From the NCBI GenBank assembly GCA_025362315.1, contig JANYGP010000019.1:1-64000 (forward strand): a stretch of DNA of 64,000 nucleotides, written 5' to 3'. Position numbers and translations under genes: made by a program. The notes below the pieces were generated by a model that had not been told where the DNA came from, did no database searches, and worked only from the letters and a program-made list of their open reading frames with translations. How positions within the stretch are numbered: the first letter of the stretch is position 1; each line of letters starts with the position of its first letter. Below, in pieces: positions 43,919 through 51,293 of the stretch. Source of the DNA: Polaromonas sp. Lineage in GTDB: Bacteria; Pseudomonadota; Gammaproteobacteria; Burkholderiales; Burkholderiaceae_C.

Positions 43919-43928
43919 TGATCTGCTC

Positions 43929-44219
43929 CTATAAATTGCGCGCGAGCGCCTTTGCCAATTTAATATCCCGGTCTTGCATTGCCTTGTCACCGCCAGCCAG
44001 CAACACAACAAAAACATCTGCGTTTTGGGTGAAATAAACGCGGTAACCGGGTTCGTGGTCGATACGCAGCTCTGAAACACCTTCGCCAACAGCCTTCACA
44101 TCGCCTGGGTTACCTAGTGAAAGTCGGCGTATCCGAATGTCGATTCGCATCTTGGCAATTCGATCACGAAGCGAGTCGTACTATTTTGCGTAAACGGTGG
44201 TTTGGCGAATTTCAAGCAC
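43929..44219 (-). pseudogene. higB: HigB/RelE-like toxin gene with an in-frame amber codon
   Basis: The intact part reads MRIDIRIRRLSLGNPGDVKA, VGEGVSELRIDHEPGYRVYF and LLAGGDKAMQDRDIKLAKAL, typical of the RelE/HigB 'addiction module killer' family. Upstream in the same frame, beginning GTG at 44219, are LEIRQTTVYAK then TAG (44181-44183) and YDSLRDRIAK. Family members have tryptophan (TGG) here (AKWYDSLRD-like), so a TGG-to-TAG change fits. Without read-through the gene makes no full toxin. The first 37 bases after the ATG at 44150 would give only a truncated product lacking the N-terminal helix. Confidence 0.8.
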
Positions 44220-44283
44220 AGGCGAATTGTATCGCATGGGATACGGAAATAAGCCACCACAAAATGGGACAAATACGTCCCAA

Positions 44284-44577
44284 TTAAATCGTCCGCTGAT
44301 TCACCCGCTTGCTTAACGCCTCAGCACTCTCCTTGCGCTCGCTGTACCGGTCCGTCAACCCGCCAGAGCAACCGCGCGTGAGCAGCGTGAACTTGACCAG
44401 CTCTTCCAATACATCAACGACCCGGTGGTAATGCGCTGAAGGCTCCATACGCCCTGCTTCGTCGAACTCCAGAAACGCTTTGGCAATGGACGACTGGTTG
44501 GGGATGATACGCATGCGCATCCAGCGGCCGAGGATATGCATTTGGTTGACCGCGTTCAACGACTGGCTGCCGCCGCT
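44284..44577 (-). pseudogene. arsH: ArsH C-terminal remnant
   Basis: The last 97 residues resemble ArsH, an NADPH-dependent flavin enzyme of arsenic-resistance operons. Seen: [80 protein letters not shown]. The upstream part is gone: homology begins abruptly at SGGSQ (44577), exactly where the opposite-strand arsC remnant begins. It is a 3' fragment left by a deletion. Confidence 0.85.
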
Positions 44578-44796
44578 GGCGAGGTCTGCCCCTACCGGCC
44601 TGGCCATCCCGCCACAGCGCATTGGGGTTACGCAGACCCATCTGCAGGCGATGGAGATGATGACCACAAGCGAGCAGCCTTCAGGCAAACATGGCGTGCA
44701 CTGCGCCGCTGGCTGGAACTGCTGGTCAATTTGCGTGCAGCCAGCGTGGACCGCATGGCACTGGAGACCACCGCCCGCAGCCTTGCCAAAGCATGA
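44578..44796 (+). pseudogene. arsC: Arsenate reductase (LMW-phosphatase type) C-terminal remnant
   Basis: From about 44578 the plus frame reads [23 protein letters not shown], then [20 protein letters not shown] and [16 protein letters not shown]. This matches the C-terminal half of thioredoxin-linked ArsC proteins. The catalytic N-terminal loop is missing. It joins the arsH remnant at 44577/44578. Its stop overlaps the aquaporin start by ATGA. Confidence 0.7.
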
Positions 44797-45041
44797 GCCA
44801 GTCACATCTGAGAGCCCAGCTGATCGCTGAATTTATCGGTACCCCGCCCTTCTCTGCGCCGTAATTGGCTCGGGCGTCATGGCCGTGAACTTGAGCGGCG
44901 GCAATGACGGTGAAGCGCTGCTGGCCAATACGCTGGCCACAGTATTTGCGCTGTATGTTTTGATTGAACTGCTGGGGCCGGTCAGTGGGGCGCAATTCAA
45001 CCCTCTGGTCACACTGGTTTGCTTTTTAGGGCATCAAATGA

Positions 45042-45089
45042 GGCTACAGTGCCCATAATTCGGGCGCGAGCAGCTCTTTTATTTATAGC
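45042..45089 (-). repeat. Dispersed 48-bp repeat, copy i, in the MIP pseudogene
   Basis: Minus strand: GCTATAAATAAAAGAGCTGC then TCGCGCCCGAATTATG and ACTGTAGCC. The plus strand would read ATVPIIRARAALLFIA, in the same frame as copy g. Confidence 0.85.
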
Positions 45090-45258
45090 ATTCCATCTTG
45101 CTGGCGCAATCGCTGGTACATGGCTCGCCAACGCCATGTTTGACCTGAGTGTGCTTCAGTTCAACAGCAGGGTAAGTGGCGGCTGGGAACAATGGCTAGG
45201 CGAAGTGGTGGCAACAGTTGGGTTGATTCTGACAGTGCTGCGTGCCCCGCCGGGCAAG

Positions 45259-45290
45259 GCTGCTGGGCTGCTGGGCTGCTGGGCTGGTGG
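45259..45290. repeat. 8-bp tandem repeat in the MIP pseudogene
   Basis: Three units of GCTGCTGG plus GCTGGTGG. Eight is not a multiple of three; removing two units rejoins PPGKAAGLVACYIGAAYW in frame. Confidence 0.9.
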
Positions 45291-45492
45291 CCTGCTACAT
45301 CGGCGCGGCCTACTGGTTCACGTCCAGTACTTCATTGGCCAACCCGGCTGCGGTCATCGGCCGCATATTGTCTGACAGTTTTGCCGGCATTTCCCCTGGC
45401 AGTACAGCAGCCTTTGTTGCAGCGCAGTGCGCGGGGGCAGTTGCTGGTGTGCTGCTGCACCGGGCGCTGGGAAAAAGTTAATCAGAAACCGA

Positions 45493-46242
45493 TCAAAACC
45501 GCGCGCCCACTGACAGCCGCAACATGTCTTGCGGTGTGAAATTGACCTTTGGGTCCCACGCCACCCGCACAAAATATTTCGGCCAGTCATAGGCCACCGA
45601 CAAGCCCGTGCCCCGAATGGACAAGCCAGCTACCAGCCCCTTTTTTTGCAGCAAGTCAACGGTCAAGCGATCACCGCCATTGATTGGGGTACGGTAGACG
45701 AGATGCACATTTTGCTGGTCAGGGTTTTCGCGGTTGTCGCGTACCACCTGCAGTGCCAGTGAGCGATTGTCAGCCCAGCGGTAGCCGCCAGACAGCATCC
45801 ACGCATCATTCGGGTCAAAATTCAGGTTGGCGTAATTGCGCAGATTGGTACGGCCCAGGCCAGCACCCGCAAACCAGGTGTCGCCTGTTTCAACCATGGC
45901 ACTGCCGCCCACAAAACCGCCAGAGGCAATTTGCAGCGACGGCATCAGGCGTACAGGCCCCACCGTGTAGCTGCTGTCCCAGCCGGCGCGCACCTGCTTG
46001 ATGTCCTGCGACGGTGAGCCGTACCAGCCCAGCCACGCATTGCCAAAATTGCCGGTGGCACGCAAATTCACGTCCAGACCTGTTGCAGCGGGCAGGCCTG
46101 CACCTGTCAGTTGGTAGATGCCTGTGGTGAGCTTGAACGCTACCGGCTTGTTGGTGTCGTCGGCGGCATGGGCAAAACCAATACACGCCATTTGCAGAAT
46201 GGCCAATACCAACGCATAAAACTGAACAGAAATTTGAGTCAT
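45493..46242 (-). CDS. Putative outer-membrane barrel protein, YaiO-like
   Basis: This 249-residue protein has a signal peptide to about residue 25 (ending FAHAA). Its antiparallel beta-type pattern includes LDVNLRATGNFGNAWLGWYG, DSSYTVGPVRLMPSLQIAS, LSGGYRWADNRSLALQVVRD and a terminal LRLSVGARF with phenylalanine. This fits outer-membrane barrels. The start at 46242 avoids an upstream extension without protein character. No firm family name. It stands beside the ars remnant and GNAT genes without obvious functional connection. Confidence 0.75.
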   Translation of the reverse strand: MTQISVQFYALVLAILQMACIGFAHAADDTNKPVAFKLTTGIYQLTGAGLPAATGLDVNLRATGNFGNAWLGWYGSPSQDIKQVRAGWDSSYTVGPVRLMPSLQIASGGFVGGSAMVETGDTWFAGAGLGRTNLRNYANLNFDPNDAWMLSGGYRWADNRSLALQVVRDNRENPDQQNVHLVYRTPINGGDRLTVDLLQKKGLVAGLSIRGTGLSVAYDWPKYFVRVAWDPKVNFTPQDMLRLSVGARF

Positions 46243-46252
46243 GGCCGCAAGT

Positions 46253-46777
46253 TTACGACGCGTCAGGTGCCGCGCCAAGCCACTTTTGCATAAACAGGGC
46301 GCTGCCCATGGCCGGGTCCAGCTGGTAGCCGGCAAAGCCAATGCGCTCGTACAAAGTCACGGCGCTGGCGTTCCTGCTCAACACTTCCAGCGTCAGTTTG
46401 CAAGCGCCGCGCTGCGAGGCAATTTGCTCAGCCAGCGCCAGCATTTTCTGGCCCACACGCTGACCGCGGTGGCTGCCAAGTACCACCACATCGTGCACGT
46501 TGACCAGCGGCTTGCAGGCAAAGGTGGAAAAGCCCTCAATGCAGTTGACCAGGCCCACAGGCACAGCGCCATGCGTTGAGACATCGAATGCCAGCACGCT
46601 GAAAGCTTGCGGACGTTTGGCCAACTCTTGCACCAGGCAAGTCTTTGCAAAATCACTTAGTGCTTTTGCGCCACCAGCCGGGTCTTGGGCGTAGGCGTCC
46701 AGCAGATTCACAATCGCTTGCGCATGCAGAGGGTTGGTGTAGTCGGCTTGCAGTACTTCAAACGTGTTCAATGTCAT
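46253..46777 (-). CDS. GNAT-family N-acetyltransferase
   Basis: This 174-residue acetyltransferase transfers acetyl from acetyl-CoA to an unidentified amine. Seen are the acyl-CoA-binding VVVLGSHRGQRVGQKMLALA (R/Q-x-x-G-x-G/A motif), the beta4 region PLVNVHDVVVLG, and LTLEVLSRNASAVTLYERIG, typical of the GNAT C-terminal part. Length is normal. It ends 10 bases before the barrel protein start and may be co-transcribed. A 13-bp tandem repeat lies directly upstream. Confidence 0.88.
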   Translation of the reverse strand: MTLNTFEVLQADYTNPLHAQAIVNLLDAYAQDPAGGAKALSDFAKTCLVQELAKRPQAFSVLAFDVSTHGAVPVGLVNCIEGFSTFACKPLVNVHDVVVLGSHRGQRVGQKMLALAEQIASQRGACKLTLEVLSRNASAVTLYERIGFAGYQLDPAMGSALFMQKWLGAAPDAS

Positions 46778-46856
46778 GCTTTCATTCGTTCGCAGCTTTC
46801 AATCGTAGCTTTCATTCGCAGCTTTCATTCGCAGCGTTCATTCGTGGCTTTCATGT
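46777..46856. repeat. 13-bp tandem repeat upstream of the GNAT gene
   Basis: Units close to GCTTTCATTCGCA, about six copies with single-base changes and one three-base insertion, filling the gap between the GNAT and FrnE-like genes. Confidence 0.85.
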
Positions 46857-46879
46857 ATTGCGGTGATGCCAACAGGTTT

Positions 46880-47599
46880 TTATATTTCGCCAGCAGCAAC
46901 GCGGCGCAGCGCGTTTTCAAACACCTCTACAGGCTGGCCTCCAGAGATCAAATGTTTGTCGTTGATGATGACCGCAGGCACCGAATGGATGCCCTGGCCG
47001 TTGTAGAACTGCTCGGCCTCGCGCACCTCGGCTGCAAATTGACCGGATGTCAACACTGCTTTTGCAACCGCGACGTCCAGCCCCACCTGCCCTGCAACAC
47101 GCACCAATACTTCGTGCGAGCCAGGGCTTTGCCCATCCGTGAAATAGGCCGTAAAAAGCGCTTCTTTAAGCGCTTTCTGCCTAGCCAGGTCTAAGCTGCC
47201 TGCCCAATGCAGCAGGCGGTGCGCATCAAAGGTGTTGTAGATCCGGCTGCGACCACCGCCGGGCTCGCTGGCCAGCGCAAATTTGAAGCCCAACTCGGCA
47301 CCGCGCTGGCGAATGTTTTCACGGTTGGCGTTGGCCTGGCTTTGAGTGATGCCGTATTTTTGCGTGATGTGTTCAGTGATGTCCTGGCCAGCAGCTGCCA
47401 TGTTCGGGTTCAGCTCAAAGGGCTGAAAGTGAATGTCTGCCGTGATGTCAGCCCCAACATTGGCCAGAGCCTGGTCAAGTGCTTTCAGGCCAATCACGCA
47501 CCAGGGGCACGACACATCCGATACAAAATCAATTTTCAGGTGTCGGGTTGTTTGCTTGACACTAGCTTGCGCAGCTTGTTGGTTGGGTGGTTGATTCAT
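46880..47599 (-). CDS. DsbA-family oxidoreductase, FrnE-like
   Basis: This 239-residue protein with a thioredoxin fold has the redox motif SDVSCPWCVIG near the start, a helical insert (about 60-160) and IHSVPAVIINDKHLISGGQP with the cis-proline. It matches the FrnE/2-hydroxychromene-2-carboxylate isomerase-like branch, which is cytosolic. The ATG at 47599 (MNQPPNQQ) is preferred because AAGGTG sits just upstream; an in-frame upstream extension reaches 47638 and would overlap the chromate transporter gene. It is divergent from chrA. Its physiological role is not shown. Confidence 0.9.
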   Translation of the reverse strand: MNQPPNQQAAQASVKQTTRHLKIDFVSDVSCPWCVIGLKALDQALANVGADITADIHFQPFELNPNMAAAGQDITEHITQKYGITQSQANANRENIRQRGAELGFKFALASEPGGGRSRIYNTFDAHRLLHWAGSLDLARQKALKEALFTAYFTDGQSPGSHEVLVRVAGQVGLDVAVAKAVLTSGQFAAEVREAEQFYNGQGIHSVPAVIINDKHLISGGQPVEVFENALRRVAAGEI

Positions 47600-47636
47600 G
47601 GGGACACCTTGCTGTTGCACAACGATAATCTTCATC

Positions 47637-48212
47637 ATGATAAAGCCCGCTCCCTCTGGCCTGAATCAGCCTGAATCGCTGACCGATTTGTTTGTGTCTT
47701 TCACGCTGCTGGCGCTGCAGGGCTTTGGCGGCGTGCTGGCAGTGGTGCAGCGCGAGCTGGTTGAAAAAAAACGCTGGATGACGCGAGAAGAGTTCGTGGA
47801 AGACTGGGCGGTTGCGCAAATCATGCCCGGGCCCAATGTCGTCAATCTGTCGCTGATGATTGGCAGCCGTTATTTTGGTTTCAAAGGTGCCATGGCCGCT
47901 TTGGCAGGCATGCTGGCTGCACCTCTGGTGATTGTGCTGATGCTGGCGCTGGTATATGCACAGTTTGCCGACCACCCGGGCGTGCAGGGTGCGCTGCGTG
48001 GCATGTCGGCGGTCGCAGCGGGTCTGATTGCCGCCACCGGCCTGAAGCTGTTTGGCGCGCTGCAAAAAAACGTGCTGGGCTTGCCGCTTTGCATTGCCTT
48101 GGGTGCAGCGTGCTTTGTGGCTGTTGGCTTGCTGCGCTGGCCATTGGCGTGGGTGCTGCTGGGGCTGGGCGGTGCAGCCTGCATGCTGGCCTGTCGAAAG
48201 CTGACGCCGTGA
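47637..48212 (+). CDS. chrA: Chromate transporter, first half (CHR domain)
   Basis: This 191-residue membrane protein has one CHR domain: LFVSFTLLALQGFGGVLAVV, RWMTREEFVEDWAVAQIMPG, GPNVVNLSLMIGSRYFGFKG, then hydrophobic segments. With the next gene it makes the two-part (short-chain) chromate transporter, in which two CHR halves form the pump for chromate efflux or a related anion. The stop overlaps the start of the second half (GTGA). The transporter is divergent to the FrnE-like gene and may be expressed from the shared gap. Confidence 0.92.
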   Translation: MIKPAPSGLNQPESLTDLFVSFTLLALQGFGGVLAVVQRELVEKKRWMTREEFVEDWAVAQIMPGPNVVNLSLMIGSRYFGFKGAMAALAGMLAAPLVIVLMLALVYAQFADHPGVQGALRGMSAVAAGLIAATGLKLFGALQKNVLGLPLCIALGAACFVAVGLLRWPLAWVLLGLGGAACMLACRKLTP

Positions 48213-48793
48213 CCGAACCGCTTCAACTGGCGCTGACTGTTCAGGACTGGTTGAGCCTGTTTGCGCATTACCTGTCGCTGTCGCTGCTGGCCATCGGCGG
48301 GGCCATCACCACCGCGCCTGACATGCACCGGTATCTGGTTGACCAGCAGGGGTGGCTGAGCGATGCGCAGTTCAATGCATCGATTGCGATTGCGCAGGCA
48401 GCGCCCGGGCCAAATGTCTTGTTTGTTGCCCTGATGGGCTGGAATGTCGGCATGAATGCCGGCGGTTTGGTGTCGGGCCTGCTGGGTGTTTTTACGGCGA
48501 TGCTGGGCATTTTGATCCCCAGCACGACGATGACTTACCTTGCTGCGCGGTGGGGACACCGCAACCGTGAGCTGCGTGCAGTGCGTGCCTTCAAGCAGGG
48601 CATGGCACCCATTGTGGTGGCGCTGCTGGTGGCCACAGGCTGGATACTGGCAACATCCAATGGACCCAGCATGGTGCATTGGCCTGTCTGGCTTCTGACT
48701 GCTGTAACAGCGCTTGTTGTGTGGCAAACCAGAATCCACTTGCTGTGGCTGCTGGGGGCTGGGGCCTTGCTGGGCTGGTTTGGCTTGATTTGA
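48209..48793 (+). CDS. chrA: Chromate transporter, second half (CHR domain)
   Basis: This 194-residue second CHR domain starts at a GTG overlapping the stop of the first. It shows LSLSLLAIGGAITTAPDMHR, GWLSDAQFNASIAIAQAAPG, GPNVLFVALMGWNVGMNAGG, and membrane helices to the end. The pattern mirrors the first half, as expected for an inverted-topology pair. It is the downstream partner of the preceding gene. Confidence 0.92.
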   Translation: MTEPLQLALTVQDWLSLFAHYLSLSLLAIGGAITTAPDMHRYLVDQQGWLSDAQFNASIAIAQAAPGPNVLFVALMGWNVGMNAGGLVSGLLGVFTAMLGILIPSTTMTYLAARWGHRNRELRAVRAFKQGMAPIVVALLVATGWILATSNGPSMVHWPVWLLTAVTALVVWQTRIHLLWLLGAGALLGWFGLI

Positions 48794-48799
48794 GCCTGC

Positions 48800-49567
48800 T
48801 CAGATCTTTGGCTCAACAGCGCGGCGCTGGCGCAAGGCTTCATACAGACACACGCCGCTGGCCACTGACACGTTCAGGCTCTCCACTGCGCCATGCATCG
48901 GGATACTGACCAGCTCGTCACAGGTCTTGCGAGTTAGCTGCCGCATGCCCTCGCCTTCAGCGCCCAGCACCAACGCGACGGGCCCTGTCAACGTCACGTC
49001 GTAGATTGTTTTTTCAGCGTCATCAGCCGTGCCAACGCACCAGATGCTCCGCTCTTTGAGCTCATTGAGCGTGCGCGCCAGATTGGTCACCATGAAATAC
49101 GGCATGGTCTCAGCCGCGCCGCTGGCAACTTTAGACACAATGGCGTTGATGCCCGCTGCGTGGTCTTTGGGTGCTATCACGGCGTGAGCACCGGCACCAT
49201 CGGCCACACGCAGGCAAGCGCCCAGGTTGTGCGGGTCAGTCACGCCGTCCAGCACCAGCAGCAATGGGTTTGTTATGCCCGAGGCTTCGAGATTTTCAAG
49301 CAGCTCATCAAGCGACGTGACCTGCGCCAGCGCATCAACCCGCGCCACCACGCCCTGGTGGCCATGGCTGCCGCACATTTTGGCCAGCCGCAGGCCATCA
49401 GACTCGACCAGTTTGATGCCGCTGTCGCGCGCGCGGTCCGTGAACTGCCGCATGCGCGCATCGCGGCGCTGCACGTCGTAGAACACTTCATAAACAGACT
49501 TTGGCGCGGTTTTGATGCGCACGCCGACTGCGTGAAAGCCGAAGAGGTTTTTCGATGTGGTTGCCAT
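48800..49567 (-). CDS. rlmB: 23S rRNA (guanosine-2251-2'-O)-methyltransferase
   Basis: This 255-residue SpoU/TrmH-family (SPOUT) enzyme methylates G2251 of 23S rRNA. Seen: FGFHAVGVRIKTAPKSVYEV, LLVLDGVTDPHNLGACLRVA, AHAVIAPKDHAAGINAIVSK, the knot motifs VALVLGAEGEGMRQLTRKTC and SIPMHGAVESLNVSVASGVC. The start is ATG at 49567; the open frame extends upstream through an unconserved region. Length and motif order are normal. The gene converges on chrA. Confidence 0.95.
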   Translation of the reverse strand: MATTSKNLFGFHAVGVRIKTAPKSVYEVFYDVQRRDARMRQFTDRARDSGIKLVESDGLRLAKMCGSHGHQGVVARVDALAQVTSLDELLENLEASGITNPLLLVLDGVTDPHNLGACLRVADGAGAHAVIAPKDHAAGINAIVSKVASGAAETMPYFMVTNLARTLNELKERSIWCVGTADDAEKTIYDVTLTGPVALVLGAEGEGMRQLTRKTCDELVSIPMHGAVESLNVSVASGVCLYEALRQRRAVEPKI

Positions 49568-49616
49568 CGCATGATTATCCCAGCATGCAGATCCGCCGGT
49601 TTTAAAAAAAGTAAAT

Positions 49617-49664
49617 GCTATATTAACCATAGCTGCTGGCGCACATATGAATTGCGCTACAGCC
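49617..49664 (+). repeat. Dispersed 48-bp repeat, copy j
   Basis: GCTATATTAACCATAGCTGC then TGGCGCACATATGAATTGCGC and TACAGCC. It lies upstream of rlmB. Confidence 0.85.
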
Positions 49665-49697
49665 TTAAAAGCATGTTGAATAAGGCTGTTTTGCCAT

Positions 49698-50390
49698 TTA
49701 ACAGTTTTCCATCGCTGATTTGCGAATGTCGTCATGATGCCTGGCTGACGGGTTGACCACGCGCATGCAGCCCCCTGCTGAAAACTTGATCAAACGCGTG
49801 CCGTCGGCCATGATTGTCTCGGAAACAATGCTTGAACCAGCTGGTGCCAGCCTGGCAAAAGCAAGCGTTTCTGGGACGTGTGCATTTTCACTTTGCATCG
49901 CATCGACCGCTGCGGACAAACCTGATTTGCGCCGTTGCAGCTCGACCGACTTTGCTGCACGGCTGGTGTCCAGATTCAATGCTGCAGGGGCTTGCGCGGG
50001 TGTTTGCACTGTTGCTGGTTGAGTCACCACTTGTGCCCCACTGATGCTCTGCGATGCATCTACAGACCCTTGCCCCTGCCCCTGCCCCTGCCTTTGCCCT
50101 TGTTGTCCAGGATTCGCTTCGGGTTTTAAAACTGTGTTTGCACGCCTGGCTGGCCGCACATTTGCAGATGGCTCAGTTTCCAGCGCCGACAACGTCTTGA
50201 GCGCCGGCGTTTTGCTTTGCAGCGGCAGAGGGTCTGTCAGTTGCACCACCATTCGCTGGGCAGAAACAACTGCTTGATCAACCCTTGCCTGCCCGTTCGG
50301 GCTGCTGCACAGTGCCCACCAGCCCAATGCCAGATGCACTGCCAGCGATGCAAATGCGGCGATTCTGAAGGTGCGAAATATTTCAGTCAC
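49698..50390 (-). CDS. Hypothetical membrane-anchored protein with GQ repeats
   Basis: About 230 residues from a GTG at 50390, the start overlapping the HTH gene stop by eight bases. It has a membrane segment near the start (IAAFASLAVHLALGWWALC), a middle disordered stretch with repeated Gly-Gln (50067-50102, from CCCTGC-type repeats) and alanine-rich parts. The arrangement resembles TonB-like periplasm-spanning proteins: a membrane anchor plus a flexible arm and a C-terminal domain with GTRLIKFSAGGCMRVVNPS. No family is certain. The overlap links it to the HTH/DUF2975 genes. Confidence 0.6.
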   Translation of the reverse strand: MTEIFRTFRIAAFASLAVHLALGWWALCSSPNGQARVDQAVVSAQRMVVQLTDPLPLQSKTPALKTLSALETEPSANVRPARRANTVLKPEANPGQQGQRQGQGQGQGSVDASQSISGAQVVTQPATVQTPAQAPAALNLDTSRAAKSVELQRRKSGLSAAVDAMQSENAHVPETLAFARLAPAGSSIVSETIMADGTRLIKFSAGGCMRVVNPSARHHDDIRKSAMENC

Positions 50391-50592
50391 CCGGCCTGTA
50401 CACCAGCAAATCACCGGGCTGGCAATCCAGAAAAGCGCAGATTTTTTCAATCGTGTCAAAGCGCACGCCCTTGACCTTGCCCTGCTTGAGCAACGACAAA
50501 TTGGCCTCGGTGATGCCGATGTGCTCAGCCAGTGCTTTTGAGCGCACCTTGCGCCGGGCCAGCATCACGTCCAGTTCTACAACGATAGGCAC
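50383..50592 (-). CDS. XRE-family helix-turn-helix regulator
   Basis: This 69-residue regulator consists of a single HTH domain: VVELDVMLARRKVRSKALAE, HIGITEANLSLLKQGKVKGV, TIEKICAFLDCQPGDLLVYR. Such short regulators are typically encoded next to DUF2975 membrane proteins, as here, and probably control their own operon. It overlaps the downstream GQ-repeat gene and follows the DUF2975 gene by 21 bases. Confidence 0.92.
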   Translation of the reverse strand: MPIVVELDVMLARRKVRSKALAEHIGITEANLSLLKQGKVKGVRFDTIEKICAFLDCQPGDLLVYRPGD

Positions 50593-50613
50593 AGCGTCAA
50601 GCTCAGTGTTGCG

Positions 50614-51189
50614 TCAAACAAAACGCGCGTTTTCATCAGCCAGCTGCTGGCCTTGCGCGATAACTGCGGCCATCAGCCACACCATGCCCGCAAAAAACAG
50701 TGCAATGATCTGCTCGGTGCTCACGCCGATTGCAACTTGCCGCATGCCTGGCATGTTGTTGATGGTTAGCAGCGTTGACAGCGCCGTTTCGGCCACAAAG
50801 CTTGAAGCAAAAGAAACGGTTGCCAATTTGGCAAATCGGCGCAAAGCCAATGCAGCAGGCAAACTAAAAACCTGACCCCGTGCAAACAGGCTTAAACATC
50901 TGCGCGCCTGCCACATGCCTGCCAGCAACAGGCCAAGCGGCACGGCAGTGATCAACCCGCCCACCACACGCTGCCAAACCATCAGTGGGCCCTGAACAAT
51001 ATTGGCAGGTAAAGAAAGCTTGCTGGCCATCTGAGCTGGCGTTGCTACTGCCCAAAACCAGGCAAACAGCACCGGCAAAACAATGATCAAGATCCAGCAG
51101 GTCAGGGCCATAAAGCGGCTCAGTCGCTGAAGGCGTTTCATGTCGGCTTGCGCAGCCAAAGCTTCAATCTCGTAATCAGGAGTCGTCAT
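50614..51189 (-). CDS. DUF2975 membrane protein
   Basis: This 191-residue protein has four predicted membrane segments: LTCWILIIVLPVLFAWFWAV (about 30-50), GGLITAVPLGLLLAGMW (about 85-105), LATVSFASSFVAETALSTLL (about 130) and IALFFAGMVWLMAAVIAQG (about 165). RCLSLFARGQVFSLPAALAL is typical of the DUF2975 family. The function is not known. It leads a transcript with the HTH gene and the GQ-repeat gene. Confidence 0.88.
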   Translation of the reverse strand: MTTPDYEIEALAAQADMKRLQRLSRFMALTCWILIIVLPVLFAWFWAVATPAQMASKLSLPANIVQGPLMVWQRVVGGLITAVPLGLLLAGMWQARRCLSLFARGQVFSLPAALALRRFAKLATVSFASSFVAETALSTLLTINNMPGMRQVAIGVSTEQIIALFFAGMVWLMAAVIAQGQQLADENARFV

Positions 51190-51293
51190 GCTTGGATTGT
51201 TTGTTTGTTTTTTTGTTTAAGCAATAAAATGATTGAAATTAAACAACAATTTTCTGTGGAACAATAATATACCATCGACCAACTTTTTAAACC

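Larger units (their letters stand above)
44793..45481 (+). pseudogene. Broken MIP-family channel (ars-operon aquaporin)
   Basis: A MIP/aquaporin gene of the sort found in ars operons, now in several frames. The ATG at 44793 gives [14 protein letters not shown], then the frame shifts near 44846. LLCAVIGSGVMAVNLSGGND and GPVSGAQFNPLVTL hold the first asparagine-proline motif (NPL rather than NPA). A dispersed repeat copy lies at 45042-45089. HLAGAIAGTWLANAMFDLSV continues in another frame. An 8-bp repeat expansion at 45259-45290 changes frame again, before ACYIGAAYWFTSSTSLANPA with the second NPA. In working relatives, such channels pass arsenite. Confidence 0.85.

Noticed and set aside
44264-44281. 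GGGACAAATACGTCCC hairpin as a terminator
   Set aside because: Five-base stem without a T run; too weak to call.
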